Shown here piece after piece: positions 40,866 through 49,105 of a stretch of 64,000 nucleotides of DNA. Positions within the stretch are counted from its first letter, which is position 1. Every line of letters starts with the position of its first letter. The stretch lies in NCBI RefSeq assembly GCF_030646155.1, contig NZ_JAUTDN010000001.1:248001-312000 (forward strand), written 5' to 3'. This DNA comes from Conexibacter sp. CPCC 205762. GTDB lineage: Bacteria > Actinomycetota > Thermoleophilia > Solirubrobacterales > Solirubrobacteraceae. Position numbers and translations under genes: made by a program. The notes below the pieces were generated by a model, which saw only the letters and a program-made list of their open reading frames with translations, had not been told where the DNA came from and did not search any database.

Positions 40866-43532
40866 ATGCCGATGACCTCCGACGAGATCCGCGAAACCTA
40901 CCTTTCGTTCTTCGAGCAGCGCGGCCACCAGCGCCTGCGCTCGGCCTCGCTCGTGCCCGCGACGCACGACCCCTCGGTGCTGCTGACGACCGCCGGCATG
41001 CACCCGCTGAAGCCGTACTTCCAGGGTGTCGAGCAGCCGCCGCGCACGCGCCTGACGAGCTGCCAGAAGTGCTTCCGCTCGACCGACATCGAGAACGTCG
41101 GCAACACGCTGCGGCACCTCACCTTCTTCGAGATGCTCGGCAACTTCTCGATCGGCGACTACTTCAAGGAAGAGGTCATCGGCTTCGCCTGGGAGCTGGC
41201 CACGAGAGGGTTCGGCTTCAGAGAAGAGGATGTCTGGGTCACCGTCTTCGGTGGCGACGAGGAGCTGGGCCTCGGCGCCGACGAGGAGGCGATCGAGCTG
41301 TGGCTGAAGGCCGGCGTCCCGCGCGAGCGGATCGTCGAGTGCCCTCGCTCGGAGAACTTCTGGCAGGCCGGCCCGACCGGTCCGTGCGGCCCCTGTTCGG
41401 AGCTGTACCTCGACCGCGGGCTCTCCTTCGGCAAGGAGGACGACCTCCCGGGCGGCGAGAACGAGCGCTTCCTCGAGTTCTGGAACCTCGTCTTCATGCA
41501 GTTCGACCAGAACCCGGTCAACGTGCTCACGCCGCTTCCGGCGAAGAACATCGACACCGGCCTCGGCCTCAACCGCTTCGCGGCGATCCTGCAGGGCAAG
41601 GAGTCGGTCTTCGAGACCGACCAGTTCTGGCCGCTGATCGAGCTCGGCCAGGAGCTGTCGGGCCGCAGCTACGGCCAGGACGAGGAGACGACGCGGGCGC
41701 TGCGGATCCTCGCCGACCACTCGCGCGCGATGACTTTCCTCGTCGCCGACGGCGTCGTCCCCTCCAACGAGGATCGCGGCTACATCCTCCGCCGCGTGAT
41801 GCGGCGCGCGATCCAGCACGGCCGCCGGATCGGGATCCAGCCGGGCTTCCTGCCGCGCTTCGCGACGCTGGTCGAGCAGCTGATGGGGGCCGCCTACCCG
41901 GAGATCGTCGAGCAGAGAGAGGCGATCCTGAAGTGGCTGGTCGCCGAGGAGGAGGGCTTCGGCCGCACGCTCGAGCAGGGCACGAGACTGCTTGACGAGT
42001 TGATCGCCGAGGCCAGGCGCGAGGGCAAGGAGGGCCTCGGCGCCGCCGACGTCTTCCAGCTCCACGACACCTACGGCTTCCCGATCGACATCACGCGCGA
42101 GATCGCCGCCGAGCACGACCTCGGCGTCGACGAGCCCGGCTTCGAGGAGCTGATGGAGGCGCAGCGCGCCCGCGCGCGCGCCGGTGCCGGCGGCGGCAAG
42201 GGCAGCGGCAGAGACCTGCTGCGCGAGCGGGCCCAGTCGCTCTCCTTCGACGCCGCCTTCACGAGCGAGTTCACCGGCTACACGACGACCGACCAGGAGA
42301 CGACCGTCGGCGCGCTGGAGGCCGAGCGCGACGGCCACGTGCTCGTCAAGCTGGTCGAGTCGCCGTTCTACGCGGCCGGCGGCGGCCAGGTCTCTGACGC
42401 CGGCTGGGTCACCTGCGCCGACGGCGACTGCAGAGCGCGCGTCGTCGACGTGCTGCGCGTCGCCGGCGGCGCCGACCAGGTCGTCGTGCTGGAGCCCGAG
42501 GTCGGGACGCTCAAGCCCGGCGAGCACGTGACCGCGGTCGTCGACCGCGCCGCGCGCCACGCGACCGAGGCCAACCACACCGCGACGCACCTGCTGCACG
42601 CTGCGCTGCGCAGAAAGCTCGGCAACCACGTCCGCCAGGCCGGCTCCGCGGTCCAGCCCGACAAGCTGCGCTTCGACTTCACGCACTCGCAGGCGCTGAC
42701 GCCGGAGGAGCTGCGCGAGGTCGAGGACGAGGTCAACGAGAGAATTCTCGCCAACCTGCCGGTGCGCTGGCTGACGACGACGCTCGACGAGGCGAAGAAG
42801 CTCGGGGCGATGGCGCTGTTCGGCGAGAAGTACGGCGACGTCGTGCGGATGGTCGAGATCGGCGACGGCTCCTTCTCGCGCGAGCTGTGCGGCGGCACGC
42901 ACGTCCGCTCGACCGCCGAGATCGGCCTCTTCAAGGTGACGGCGGAGACCTCGTCGGCCGCCAACGTGCGTCGCATCGAGGCGATCACCGGCCCGGCGGC
43001 GGTGACGCAGCTGCGCGAGCACGACGTCGCGCTGCGCACGGCGGCGACCGCGCTGCGCGCGACGCCGGAGCAGGTCCCGGTCGAGGTCGACAAGCTGCGC
43101 GGCCGCGTCAAGGAGCTGGAGAAGGCTGCCAAGCAGGGCGGCGCCGCGGCCGGCGGGCTCGACTTCGACGCGCTGCTGGCCGCCGCCAGCGAGCACGACG
43201 GCGGCGCGCGCGTGCTGACGGCCGTGATCGAGTCCAACGACCCGAAGGCGCTGCCGGATGTCGCCGACAGGCTCAAGGGCAAGCTCGGCGACGCCGCGAT
43301 CGTGCTCGGCTCGGTCGCCGACGGCAGAGTCCACCTCGTCGCGACGGTCGCTCCGGCGCTCGTCGAGCGGGGCGTCAAGGCCGGCGCGATCGTCAAGGTC
43401 GCGGCCGAGCTGACCGGCGGCGGCGGGGGCGGCCGCGACACGATGGCGCGCGCGGGAGGCCGCGACCCTGAGAAGCTGCCGGAGGCGATCGACGCCGCCC
43501 GCGCAGCGATCGAGGCAGCCCTCGCGGGTTGA
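40866..43532 (+). CDS. alaS: Alanyl-tRNA synthetase
   Basis: 888 residues, full length. It charges tRNA-Ala and edits mischarged Ser/Gly. Catalytic core: YLSFFEQRGHQRLRSASLVP, then TCQKCFR-like motif 2 region (LTSCQKCFRSTDIENVGNTL) and GLGLNRFAAILQGKES. The editing zinc site is HTATHLLHAAL with the later SRELCGGTHVRSTAEIGLFK. A C-terminal C-Ala domain ends in GGGGGGRDTMARAGG. An ATG at 40872 is a less likely start. Heads the alaS-ruvX-mltG-aroE run. Confidence 0.97.
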   Translation: MPMTSDEIRETYLSFFEQRGHQRLRSASLVPATHDPSVLLTTAGMHPLKPYFQGVEQPPRTRLTSCQKCFRSTDIENVGNTLRHLTFFEMLGNFSIGDYFKEEVIGFAWELATRGFGFREEDVWVTVFGGDEELGLGADEEAIELWLKAGVPRERIVECPRSENFWQAGPTGPCGPCSELYLDRGLSFGKEDDLPGGENERFLEFWNLVFMQFDQNPVNVLTPLPAKNIDTGLGLNRFAAILQGKESVFETDQFWPLIELGQELSGRSYGQDEETTRALRILADHSRAMTFLVADGVVPSNEDRGYILRRVMRRAIQHGRRIGIQPGFLPRFATLVEQLMGAAYPEIVEQREAILKWLVAEEEGFGRTLEQGTRLLDELIAEARREGKEGLGAADVFQLHDTYGFPIDITREIAAEHDLGVDEPGFEELMEAQRARARAGAGGGKGSGRDLLRERAQSLSFDAAFTSEFTGYTTTDQETTVGALEAERDGHVLVKLVESPFYAAGGGQVSDAGWVTCADGDCRARVVDVLRVAGGADQVVVLEPEVGTLKPGEHVTAVVDRAARHATEANHTATHLLHAALRRKLGNHVRQAGSAVQPDKLRFDFTHSQALTPEELREVEDEVNERILANLPVRWLTTTLDEAKKLGAMALFGEKYGDVVRMVEIGDGSFSRELCGGTHVRSTAEIGLFKVTAETSSAANVRRIEAITGPAAVTQLREHDVALRTAATALRATPEQVPVEVDKLRGRVKELEKAAKQGGAAAGGLDFDALLAAASEHDGGARVLTAVIESNDPKALPDVADRLKGKLGDAAIVLGSVADGRVHLVATVAPALVERGVKAGAIVKVAAELTGGGGGGRDTMARAGGRDPEKLPEAIDAARAAIEAALAG

Positions 43533-43582
43533 TGCGCCAGACGCCGTCCCCGACCGGCCCGCGTGCGGACGCGCGGGCCGCG

Positions 43583-43588
43583 TAAGCT
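43583..43588 (+). promoter_or_regulatory. Putative -10 box (TAAGCT) near the ruvX start
   Basis: TAAGCT lies 1 nt before the ATG at 43590 and exactly 7 nt before an in-frame GTG at 43596. If it is a real leaderless promoter, the GTG is the start. Confidence 0.35.
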
Positions 43589-43589
43589 G

Positions 43590-44003
43590 ATGCGCGTGCT
43601 CGCGCTCGACTACGGCAGCGCCCGCTGCGGCTGCGCGCTTAGCGACCCCACCGGCACGCTCGCGACCCCGATCGCGCACGTCGAACGGCCCGGCACCCGC
43701 AAGGGGATGGCGCGGCTGCTGCACGTCGTGCGCGAGCGCGAGGTCGACCGCATCGTCGTCGGCCTGCCGCTCGGCCTCTCGGGCGCCGACACCGCGCAGA
43801 CCGAGGAGGCGCGAGCCTTCGCCGCCAGACTCGCCACGATCCTTGGGGAGGAGATCCCGATCGACCTCTACGACGAACGCTTCACGACCGTGATCGCCGC
43901 CTCCGTCGGTGGTCGCGAGAGCGAGGACTCGCGCGCCGCCGCCGTGCTGCTGGAGGGCTGGCTGGTGCGCAACCGTGAGCTGTTCGAGGAGGGGTCGGCA
44001 TGA
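43590..44003 (+). CDS. ruvX: Putative Holliday junction resolvase / pre-16S rRNA nuclease RuvX (YqgF)
   Basis: 137 residues from ATG 43590. RNase H-like fold: MRVLALDYGSARCGCALSDP (first acidic strand), VGLPLGLSGADTAQTEEARA, LYDERFTTV and EDSRAAAVLLEGWL with the last Asp. Family members process 16S rRNA 5' ends and/or resolve junctions. An alternative start is the GTG at 43596, two codons in, favoured by the TAAGCT spacing. ATG keeps the common MRxLxxDYG start. The stop overlaps the mltG ATG by ATGA. Confidence 0.93.
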   Translation: MRVLALDYGSARCGCALSDPTGTLATPIAHVERPGTRKGMARLLHVVREREVDRIVVGLPLGLSGADTAQTEEARAFAARLATILGEEIPIDLYDERFTTVIAASVGGRESEDSRAAAVLLEGWLVRNRELFEEGSA

Positions 44004-45700
44004 GCCCGCGCGGAGGCGACCGCACGCCGGAGGAGCGCGAGCGCGCGCGCCGCGAGCGCGAGCGGCGCCGCTACGAGCGCTCCGGCGAGCCGGTCCCGGA
44101 TCATCTGCTGGAGCCTGAGGAGCGCGCCGAGGCCGCGCCGCCGGAGCCGGAGCACGCGCCGCCCGTCCCCGTGGAGCCGGAGCCCGTCTCCTTCTTCGAC
44201 GAGCCCACCCCGGAGCCGCCCGCGCGCGACCCCGAGCCCGCGCCGCGCGAGCCGCAGCCGCCGGAGCCGTCGCCGCTGCAGGAGACCCAGCAATGGGACG
44301 TGACGGAGGCGTGGGCCGACAGTCAGCCTCCGAGAGCGGATCCCGACGCCACCCAGGCGCACGAGACGATCCCGTCGTTCCCGTCCGAGGCGGTCGCGCC
44401 GTCGCCGCCGCCCGTGACACCGCCCGAGCCGCCCGCACCGGCCGACCCGGCGACGGGGGAGCACACCGGCGAGCACGAGGCGCCGCTCGGCACCAGACGC
44501 GTCAGCCGCGCGCACCTGCCGCACATCCACCGTCCCGGCAGGGGCGAGGGCAAGCAGCGCCGCGGCGGCGCCGAGCTGCCGAAGGGCCGCGGGGTGCGCG
44601 TCAAGCGCCCCGGCGAGGTGATGGGCGCCAGCAGGAGACGCCGCAGCCTCGGCCCGCGGATCGTCGCGGGCGTCGTCGTCGTGCTGGTGCTCGCGCTGCT
44701 GTGGTTCGTCAACGGGATCTTCCAGCCGATCGGCGGCGGGGGCGACGGCAGCGGCAGAGTCGTCGTGAGAATCCCGCAGGGCTCCGGCGCCGGCGACGTC
44801 GCCAAGCTGCTGGAGGAGAGAGGCGTGATCTCCTCGAGCTTCTTCTTCAACCTGCGCGCGACCGTCGGCGGCAAGCGCGCCGACCTGCGCTCCGGCACCT
44901 TCACGCTCAGACAGGACATGAGCAACGGCGCCGCGCTCGACGCGCTGACCGCCGCGCCGGAGCAGGCGAGAGCCGCCCCGGTCGTGACGATCTCGATACC
45001 CGAGGGCCGCAGCCGCCGCGAGACGAGAGCGATCGCCGCGAGAGCGGGGCTGAGAGGCGACTACCTGAGCGCCTCGCGCAGCTCCAGATCGCTCGACCCC
45101 GCGAGATACGGCGCGCCGAGAGGCGCGACGCTGGAGGGCTTCCTCTTCCCGGCGACCTACGAGGTGCCGAGAGGGGCGAAGGTCCAGCGGCTGGTCGAGG
45201 ACCAGCTGAGAGCGTTCAAGCAGAACTTCGCCGCGATCGACCTGTCGTACGCGAGAAGCAAGAGACTGACCGCCTTCGACGTGCTGACGATCGCCTCGAT
45301 GGTCGAGCGCGAGGTGAGCGTGCCGGAGGAGCGGCCGCTGGTCGCCGCGGTGATCTACAACCGCCTGCGCGACAGCATCCCGCTCGGCATCGACGCGACG
45401 CTGCGGTTCGAGCAGAACGACTGGGTCAACCCGCTCAAGCAGTCGGTCCTCGACGCGGACACGCCGTACAACACGCGCACGCGCCTCGGCCTCCCGCCGG
45501 GTCCGATCGGCAGCCCGGGGGTCGCCTCGATCAGAGCGGCCGCGAAGCCGGCGAACAGCAGAGCGCTCTACTACGTCGTCAAGCCCGGGACGTGCGGCGA
45601 GCACGCCTTCTCGGACACGATCGAGCAGTTCAACGCCGACGTCGCGCGCTACAACCAGGCGCGCGAGGCGGCAGGCGGCAGATCCCCGACGAGATGCTGA
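44000..45700 (+). CDS. mltG: Endolytic transglycosylase MltG with long cytoplasmic tail
   Basis: 566 residues. Residues 1-215 are a charged, Pro/Glu-rich cytoplasmic tail. One TM helix (about 219-240, IVAGVVVVLVLALLWFVNGI) follows, then a LysM-like region (VVVRIPQGSGAGDVAKLLEE) and the YceG catalytic domain. The catalytic Glu is Glu436 in TIASMVEREVSVPEERPLVA, with GFLFPATYEV before and DTPYNTRTRLGLPPGPIGSP after. It cleaves nascent peptidoglycan strands to end elongation. Only 3 AGA codons precede the TM helix, and about 19 follow it. It is coupled to ruvX by ATGA. aroE follows 64 bp later. Confidence 0.94.
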   Translation: MSPRGGDRTPEERERARRERERRRYERSGEPVPDHLLEPEERAEAAPPEPEHAPPVPVEPEPVSFFDEPTPEPPARDPEPAPREPQPPEPSPLQETQQWDVTEAWADSQPPRADPDATQAHETIPSFPSEAVAPSPPPVTPPEPPAPADPATGEHTGEHEAPLGTRRVSRAHLPHIHRPGRGEGKQRRGGAELPKGRGVRVKRPGEVMGASRRRRSLGPRIVAGVVVVLVLALLWFVNGIFQPIGGGGDGSGRVVVRIPQGSGAGDVAKLLEERGVISSSFFFNLRATVGGKRADLRSGTFTLRQDMSNGAALDALTAAPEQARAAPVVTISIPEGRSRRETRAIAARAGLRGDYLSASRSSRSLDPARYGAPRGATLEGFLFPATYEVPRGAKVQRLVEDQLRAFKQNFAAIDLSYARSKRLTAFDVLTIASMVEREVSVPEERPLVAAVIYNRLRDSIPLGIDATLRFEQNDWVNPLKQSVLDADTPYNTRTRLGLPPGPIGSPGVASIRAAAKPANSRALYYVVKPGTCGEHAFSDTIEQFNADVARYNQAREAAGGRSPTRC

Positions 45701-45764
45701 GCGGGGCGCGCGCCGCTGCCGTCACGCCGTGCCGTGAGCGAGGCGCCGCCGGAGGCCGCGCCTG

Positions 45765-46553
45765 ATGCCCCGCTGCGGCGTGCTCGGCTGGCCGGTGCGG
45801 CACAGCCGCTCGCCGGCGATGCACGAGGCCGCGTACGCCGCGCTCGGCCTGGCCGACTGGAGCTACCAGCTGCTGCCGGTCCCGCCCGAGCTGTTCGAGG
45901 AGACGGTGCGGGCGTTGCCGGGGGCGGGCTTCCACGGCGCGAACGTGACGATCCCGCACAAGCATGCCGCGCTCGCGCTCGCCGACGACGCGACCGCCGC
46001 CGCCCGCGCGATCGGCGCCGCCAACACGCTCACGTTCGCCGACGGGCGGATCCACGCCGACAACACCGACGCGCCGGGGATCGTCGACGCGCTCCCGTTC
46101 GACCCGGCCGGCGCGCGCGTGCTCGTGCTCGGCGCCGGCGGCACCGCGCGGGCGGCGATCTGGGCGCTGCGCGACGCCGGCGCCGCCGACGTCGCCGTCT
46201 GGAACCGGACCCGCGCCCGCGCCGAGCAGCTGACGGCCGAGCTGGGCGGCCGCGTCGTCGACGACGCGATCGAGGCCGACCTGCTCGTCAACACGACCGC
46301 CGCCGGCCTCGCGGCCGGCGAGGACCAGTTCGACCACCTGCCGCTGACGCGCGCGCAGGTCGCCGGCTACCGCTGCGTCGTCGACCTCGTCTACGGCGCA
46401 GCCGCCACCGGCCTGATCGCCGCCGCCGAGGCCGCCACCGTCCCGGCCGTCGACGGCCTCGAGATCCTCGTCCGCCAGGGCGCCCGCAGCTTCGAGCGCT
46501 GGACCGGCCAAGCGGCCCCGCTCGACGTCATGCGCGCCGCCGCGCGCGGCTGA
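45765..46553 (+). CDS. aroE: Shikimate dehydrogenase
   Basis: 262 residues. It reduces 3-dehydroshikimate with NADPH. Substrate side: GVLGWPVRHSRSPAMHEAAY, and NVTIPHKHAALALADD with the catalytic Lys. NADP side: VLVLGAGGTARAAIWALRDA and VAVWNRTRARAEQL, whose NRTxxR basic patch fits NADP. The C-terminus GLEILVRQGARSFERWTGQ is standard. It follows mltG, as in many actinobacteria. The remaining aro genes of the window lie 12 kb further on. Confidence 0.94.
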   Translation: MPRCGVLGWPVRHSRSPAMHEAAYAALGLADWSYQLLPVPPELFEETVRALPGAGFHGANVTIPHKHAALALADDATAAARAIGAANTLTFADGRIHADNTDAPGIVDALPFDPAGARVLVLGAGGTARAAIWALRDAGAADVAVWNRTRARAEQLTAELGGRVVDDAIEADLLVNTTAAGLAAGEDQFDHLPLTRAQVAGYRCVVDLVYGAAATGLIAAAEAATVPAVDGLEILVRQGARSFERWTGQAAPLDVMRAAARG

Positions 46554-46572
46554 GGCGCGGCGCGGGCGCGCG

Positions 46573-47220
46573 TCAGCCCGCCGCGCGGCGGTCGGCGTCG
46601 CGGGCGGGGAGGGCGCGTTCGGCTTCGTCGAGGGCGCGCTCGGCTATGCCGATCTCGGCGACGATCCGCTCGCGCTCGGCGCGGTCGGTCGACTGCTCGG
46701 CGAGGCGGGCGTGGAGGCGGTCGAGGCGGGAGCGCAGGCGGGCCGGCGCCTCCAGGTCCAGCTCGTAGACGCCGGAGTGGGTCGTGCGGCGGACGACCGG
46801 GGAGCGCGAGATCTGCGTCAGGAAGACCGCGAGCGGATCCTTGCCCGCGACCGGGCGGCCGCTTGCCTCCAGCAGCCGGAACCATTCCTTGTAGTGGATC
46901 GGCTGGTCGGCGGCGCCGGGGCGGGCGAGCAGCACGTCGATCGCGGCCCTGCGGATCGCGGAGCCCTTCAGCCCGTCGCCGGCCGCGCCGCCGCGCGCCG
47001 GCAGCGGGTGGACGTTGGCGGCCTCCGGCACGAGCCGGTCGATCAGCTCCAGCCGCTCCTCGACCTCGCCGAGCTGCTCCTCGATCGCCGCCAGCGCCTC
47101 GGCGGCGGCGGCGCGACGGCGGGAGAGCTTGTCGCGCTCGCGCAGCAGCGCCATCCGCTCCGCGCCGGCGGCACGGGTGAGGCGGGACGAGCTGCTGCGA
47201 GAGGAGGGCGACGACGGCAT
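46573..47220 (-). CDS. HARE-HTH domain protein flanked by coiled coils
   Basis: 215 residues. Residues ~20-60 are a coiled coil (MALLRERDKLSRRRAAAAEA, IEEQLGEVEERLELIDRLVP). Residues ~84-140 resemble the HARE-HTH winged helix: GSAIRRAAIDVLLARPGAAD, QPIHYKEWFRLLEASGRPV and HSGVYELD. The domain occurs in RNA polymerase delta subunits, ASXL proteins and restriction or DNA-modification systems. The C-terminus is again helical (RLHARLAEQSTDRAERERIV). It may sense modified or damaged DNA or bind another protein, which is inference only. An ATG eight codons upstream (47244) is an alternative. GGAG sits just before the chosen start. Confidence 0.7.
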   Translation of the reverse strand: MPSSPSSRSSSSRLTRAAGAERMALLRERDKLSRRRAAAAEALAAIEEQLGEVEERLELIDRLVPEAANVHPLPARGGAAGDGLKGSAIRRAAIDVLLARPGAADQPIHYKEWFRLLEASGRPVAGKDPLAVFLTQISRSPVVRRTTHSGVYELDLEAPARLRSRLDRLHARLAEQSTDRAERERIVAEIGIAERALDEAERALPARDADRRAAG

Positions 47221-47264
47221 GGCTCCATTCCTACCGCGCCGCACCCGCCCCGCGCCGGCAGACC

Positions 47265-47406
47265 CTGTTCACAACTCCTACACCGGACGGTTCTACGCGC
47301 CGGTCTGTGTCGAAAGCTGCACCGAGGGCTGTGCAGAACCTGTCGACAACTTCGAACCTCCCCGCAAAAAGCGGGGAAATCGCTGAAACGACAGCTGTTG
47401 ACAACT
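47265..47406. repeat. Three CTGTNNACAACT repeats, DnaA-box-like, in an AT-richer gap
   Basis: CTGTTCACAACT (47265-47276), CTGTCGACAACT (47340-47351) and CTGTTGACAACT (47395-47406) are direct copies spaced 75 and 55 bp. On the minus strand they read TTGTGAACA, TTGTCGACA and TTGTCAACA, the last two one mismatch from the actinobacterial DnaA box TTGTCCACA. They fill the 274-bp gap between the HARE-HTH gene and the next gene. A 6-bp hairpin with an A5 loop (CCCCGC-AAAAA-GCGGGG, 47360-47376) lies between the second and third copies. Confidence 0.5.
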
Positions 47407-47494
47407 CATACGGGTGTGCACGGCAGGCCGTTCCGTCCGACCCGGGCGAGACGATGATCGGCCTACGTTGCCGCCCGAAGGAGTCCTACAGCCG

Positions 47495-47692
47495 ATGACG
47501 TATGACGATGACATAGCCACGCCCGGTCGCCGCAGCGACGATGCGCCGCCTGATCCGAGGCAGCTGCTGCGCGACATCGACGCGCTCGTCGCGGCCGGTC
47601 TGGTCGTGCCGGTGCGCGACCCCGCCGGGGTCGTGCGCGTGACGCCGACGGCGCCGCTTGCGCTCGACGACTACGGCGAGGAGGTCGCCTGA
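47495..47692 (+). CDS. Small acidic protein, function unknown
   Basis: 65 residues starting at the ATG at 47495. GAAGGAG about 10 bases upstream is a plausible Shine-Dalgarno. A longer in-frame reading exists but would run back into the repeat region. The first half is acidic and disordered. The second (QLLRDIDALVAAGLVVPVRD, then VVRVTPTAPLALDDY) resembles a small helix-beta hairpin, as at the end of winged helices. No family was recognised. It is convergent with the cupredoxin gene. Confidence 0.55.
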   Translation: MTYDDDIATPGRRSDDAPPDPRQLLRDIDALVAAGLVVPVRDPAGVVRVTPTAPLALDDYGEEVA

Positions 47693-47792
47693 GGAGGGCG
47701 CTGCGGGCAGCGGACGGAGCCGCGCCTGAGGCGGCGCGTGCCCGGCGGCCGGTCGGGGGCGTTTCGAACCGGTGCCGGACCCGCGCCGGCTG

Positions 47793-48248
47793 TCAACCGA
47801 CCGTGAGGGTGCCTTCCATGCCTTCCTCGCGGTGGTCGCCGACCGGGCAGTAGAAGGTGTAGGTGCCCGGTCTCAGGTTCGCGGTGACGGAGGCGGGAGC
47901 CGAGCCCGGCTCGATCGTGCCGCTCGCTCTCTCGACGCCGTTGCCCTCGATCTCGATCGCGTGCGGCGCCTGGTTGCCGCTCGGGTTGTCGAGCGTGATC
48001 GTGACGTCGCCCGCCGCCGCTCTCAGCGTTCTTCTGCTGAACGAGAGGCCGCCGTCCTCGACGGCTCTCAGCGCCAGGTTGGTGCTGGCGCTGCCCTGCG
48101 GCGCGCTCGTCGTCGGCGTCGCGGCGGCGCTGGTGTCGCTCGTCGTGCTGCTGGACGAGTCGTCCCCGCCGCAGGCGGTCAGCGCGAGTGCGCCTGCTGC
48201 CATCGCGACGGCGCCGGCACTGCGGATCGATGGGAGCTGCACGGCCAT
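47793..48248 (-). CDS. Cupredoxin-like lipoprotein
   Basis: 151 residues. A lipoprotein signal (AMAAGALALTAC) precedes a Ser/Thr-rich linker and a plastocyanin/azurin-like domain. The type-1 copper ligands are visible: His in NQAPHAIEIEGN, Cys and His in YTFYCPVGDHREEG, and Met in EGMEGTLTVG. It would be an outer-membrane-face electron carrier or copper-binding lipoprotein. GGAGGAGG lies 3-4 bases before the ATG. It lies 1.5 kb from the copper operon but is on its own. All arginines in the mature beta domain except HREE use AGA. Confidence 0.85.
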   Translation of the reverse strand: MAVQLPSIRSAGAVAMAAGALALTACGGDDSSSSTTSDTSAAATPTTSAPQGSASTNLALRAVEDGGLSFSRRTLRAAAGDVTITLDNPSGNQAPHAIEIEGNGVERASGTIEPGSAPASVTANLRPGTYTFYCPVGDHREEGMEGTLTVG

Positions 48249-48330
48249 CAGCCTCCTCCGTGGTCGTTGAAGCGTTCACCGAAGAGGGATGCCGCTGCCC
48301 GCGGATCCTTCCCACCGCCCCACAGTCCGA

Positions 48331-48336
48331 TAGACT
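48331..48336 (+). promoter_or_regulatory. Putative -10 box (TAGACT) of the toxin-antitoxin operon
   Basis: TAGACT is followed by 10 nt and then an ATG opening a 10-codon ORF. The antitoxin ATG is 39 nt beyond the end of the box. Confidence 0.45.
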
Positions 48337-48346
48337 TCTTCTCCCA

Positions 48347-48379
48347 ATGGAACTTCAGCGGATTTCCATCACGCGATGA
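48347..48379 (+). CDS. 10-codon upstream ORF (leader peptide) coupled to the antitoxin gene
   Basis: ATG at 48347 opens MELQRISITR and ends in TGA that overlaps the antitoxin ATG (ATGA, 48376-48379). The ORF begins 10 nt after a TAGACT box, so a near-leaderless transcript would load ribosomes here and hand them to the antitoxin. The antitoxin lacks its own Shine-Dalgarno. No conservation test was possible. Confidence 0.4.
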   Translation: MELQRISITR

Positions 48380-49089
48380 GCGCGCTCGCCGGCACACCTG
48401 CGGAGGGTCAGCTGCGCCACAAGGCGGAGCACGTCCGCGAGCTGATCGGACCGCTGCGCGAGCGGCCCTCGGCCCATCCCGCCGAGGTCGACACCGACAC
48501 CGCCCGCGCGATCCGCGCCGAGGCGTACAGCCGGCTGGAGGACGCGATCCTCGATCTCTCCAACGCGCTTCCGCAGGGCACCGAGGACTATGACGCGCGC
48601 AAGCTGTTCGAGTTCCTCGTCGGCCTGCGCCGCGCGATCGACGCCGACCCGGAGGTCCAGGACGCCGCCGGCGACGTCGAGCTGCACCAGCTGATGATGA
48701 GAGACGTGCTCGCGCGGATCGAGCGCAGGCTGCTCCACGACGAGCTGGACGACCCGCGCGCCGCCGTCGACTTCGTGCTCGCGACGCTGAAGCGGATCCC
48801 GGCCGGCGACCTCGCGCGCCTGCTCGGCGTCTCGACCAAGACGATCGGCGCCTGGCGCGCCGGCAGACCGGTCACCCGCAACGGCGAGCGCGCGGTCGTG
48901 CTGGCGCAGCTGCTCAGCTACCTGCGCCAGTCGCTGACGCCGCTGGGGATCGTGCTCTGGTTCGACGCCGAGCGCGACCAGCTCGACGGCCGCACGCCGC
49001 TGCAGCTGATCGAGGAGCGCGGCGTCGCGAGCGCGCACGCCCCGCTGGTGGCGCTCGCGCGCGGGTCCCGCGGTCAGCTGGCGGGATGA
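48376..49089 (+). CDS. Xre/MbcA/ParS-type antitoxin
   Basis: 237 residues, longer than most (~130-160). The N-terminal ~130 residues are helical (RAIRAEAYSRLEDAILDLSN, LHQLMMRDVLARIERRLLHD). An HTH follows (AGDLARLLGVSTKTIGAWRA, about 143-165), then the DUF2384/MbcA-like C-terminal toxin-binding region (LLSYLRQSLTPLGIVLWFDA and DQLDGRTPLQLIEERG). It neutralises the RES toxin encoded 16 bp downstream and probably autoregulates. It has no Shine-Dalgarno and depends on coupling to the leader ORF. Confidence 0.85.
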   Translation: MSALAGTPAEGQLRHKAEHVRELIGPLRERPSAHPAEVDTDTARAIRAEAYSRLEDAILDLSNALPQGTEDYDARKLFEFLVGLRRAIDADPEVQDAAGDVELHQLMMRDVLARIERRLLHDELDDPRAAVDFVLATLKRIPAGDLARLLGVSTKTIGAWRAGRPVTRNGERAVVLAQLLSYLRQSLTPLGIVLWFDAERDQLDGRTPLQLIEERGVASAHAPLVALARGSRGQLAG

Positions 49090-49105
49090 CGCTGCCGCGC
49101 CTGCG

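Noticed and set aside
40560..44438. A 1292-codon minus ORF
   Set aside because: It is antisense to alaS, ruvX and mltG, all of which are recognised full-length genes.
47221..47494. Possible replication origin
   Set aside because: Only three imperfect DnaA-box-like sites, no DnaA/DnaN/RecF genes and no AT-rich unwinding region of usual size. Kept only as a repeat cluster.
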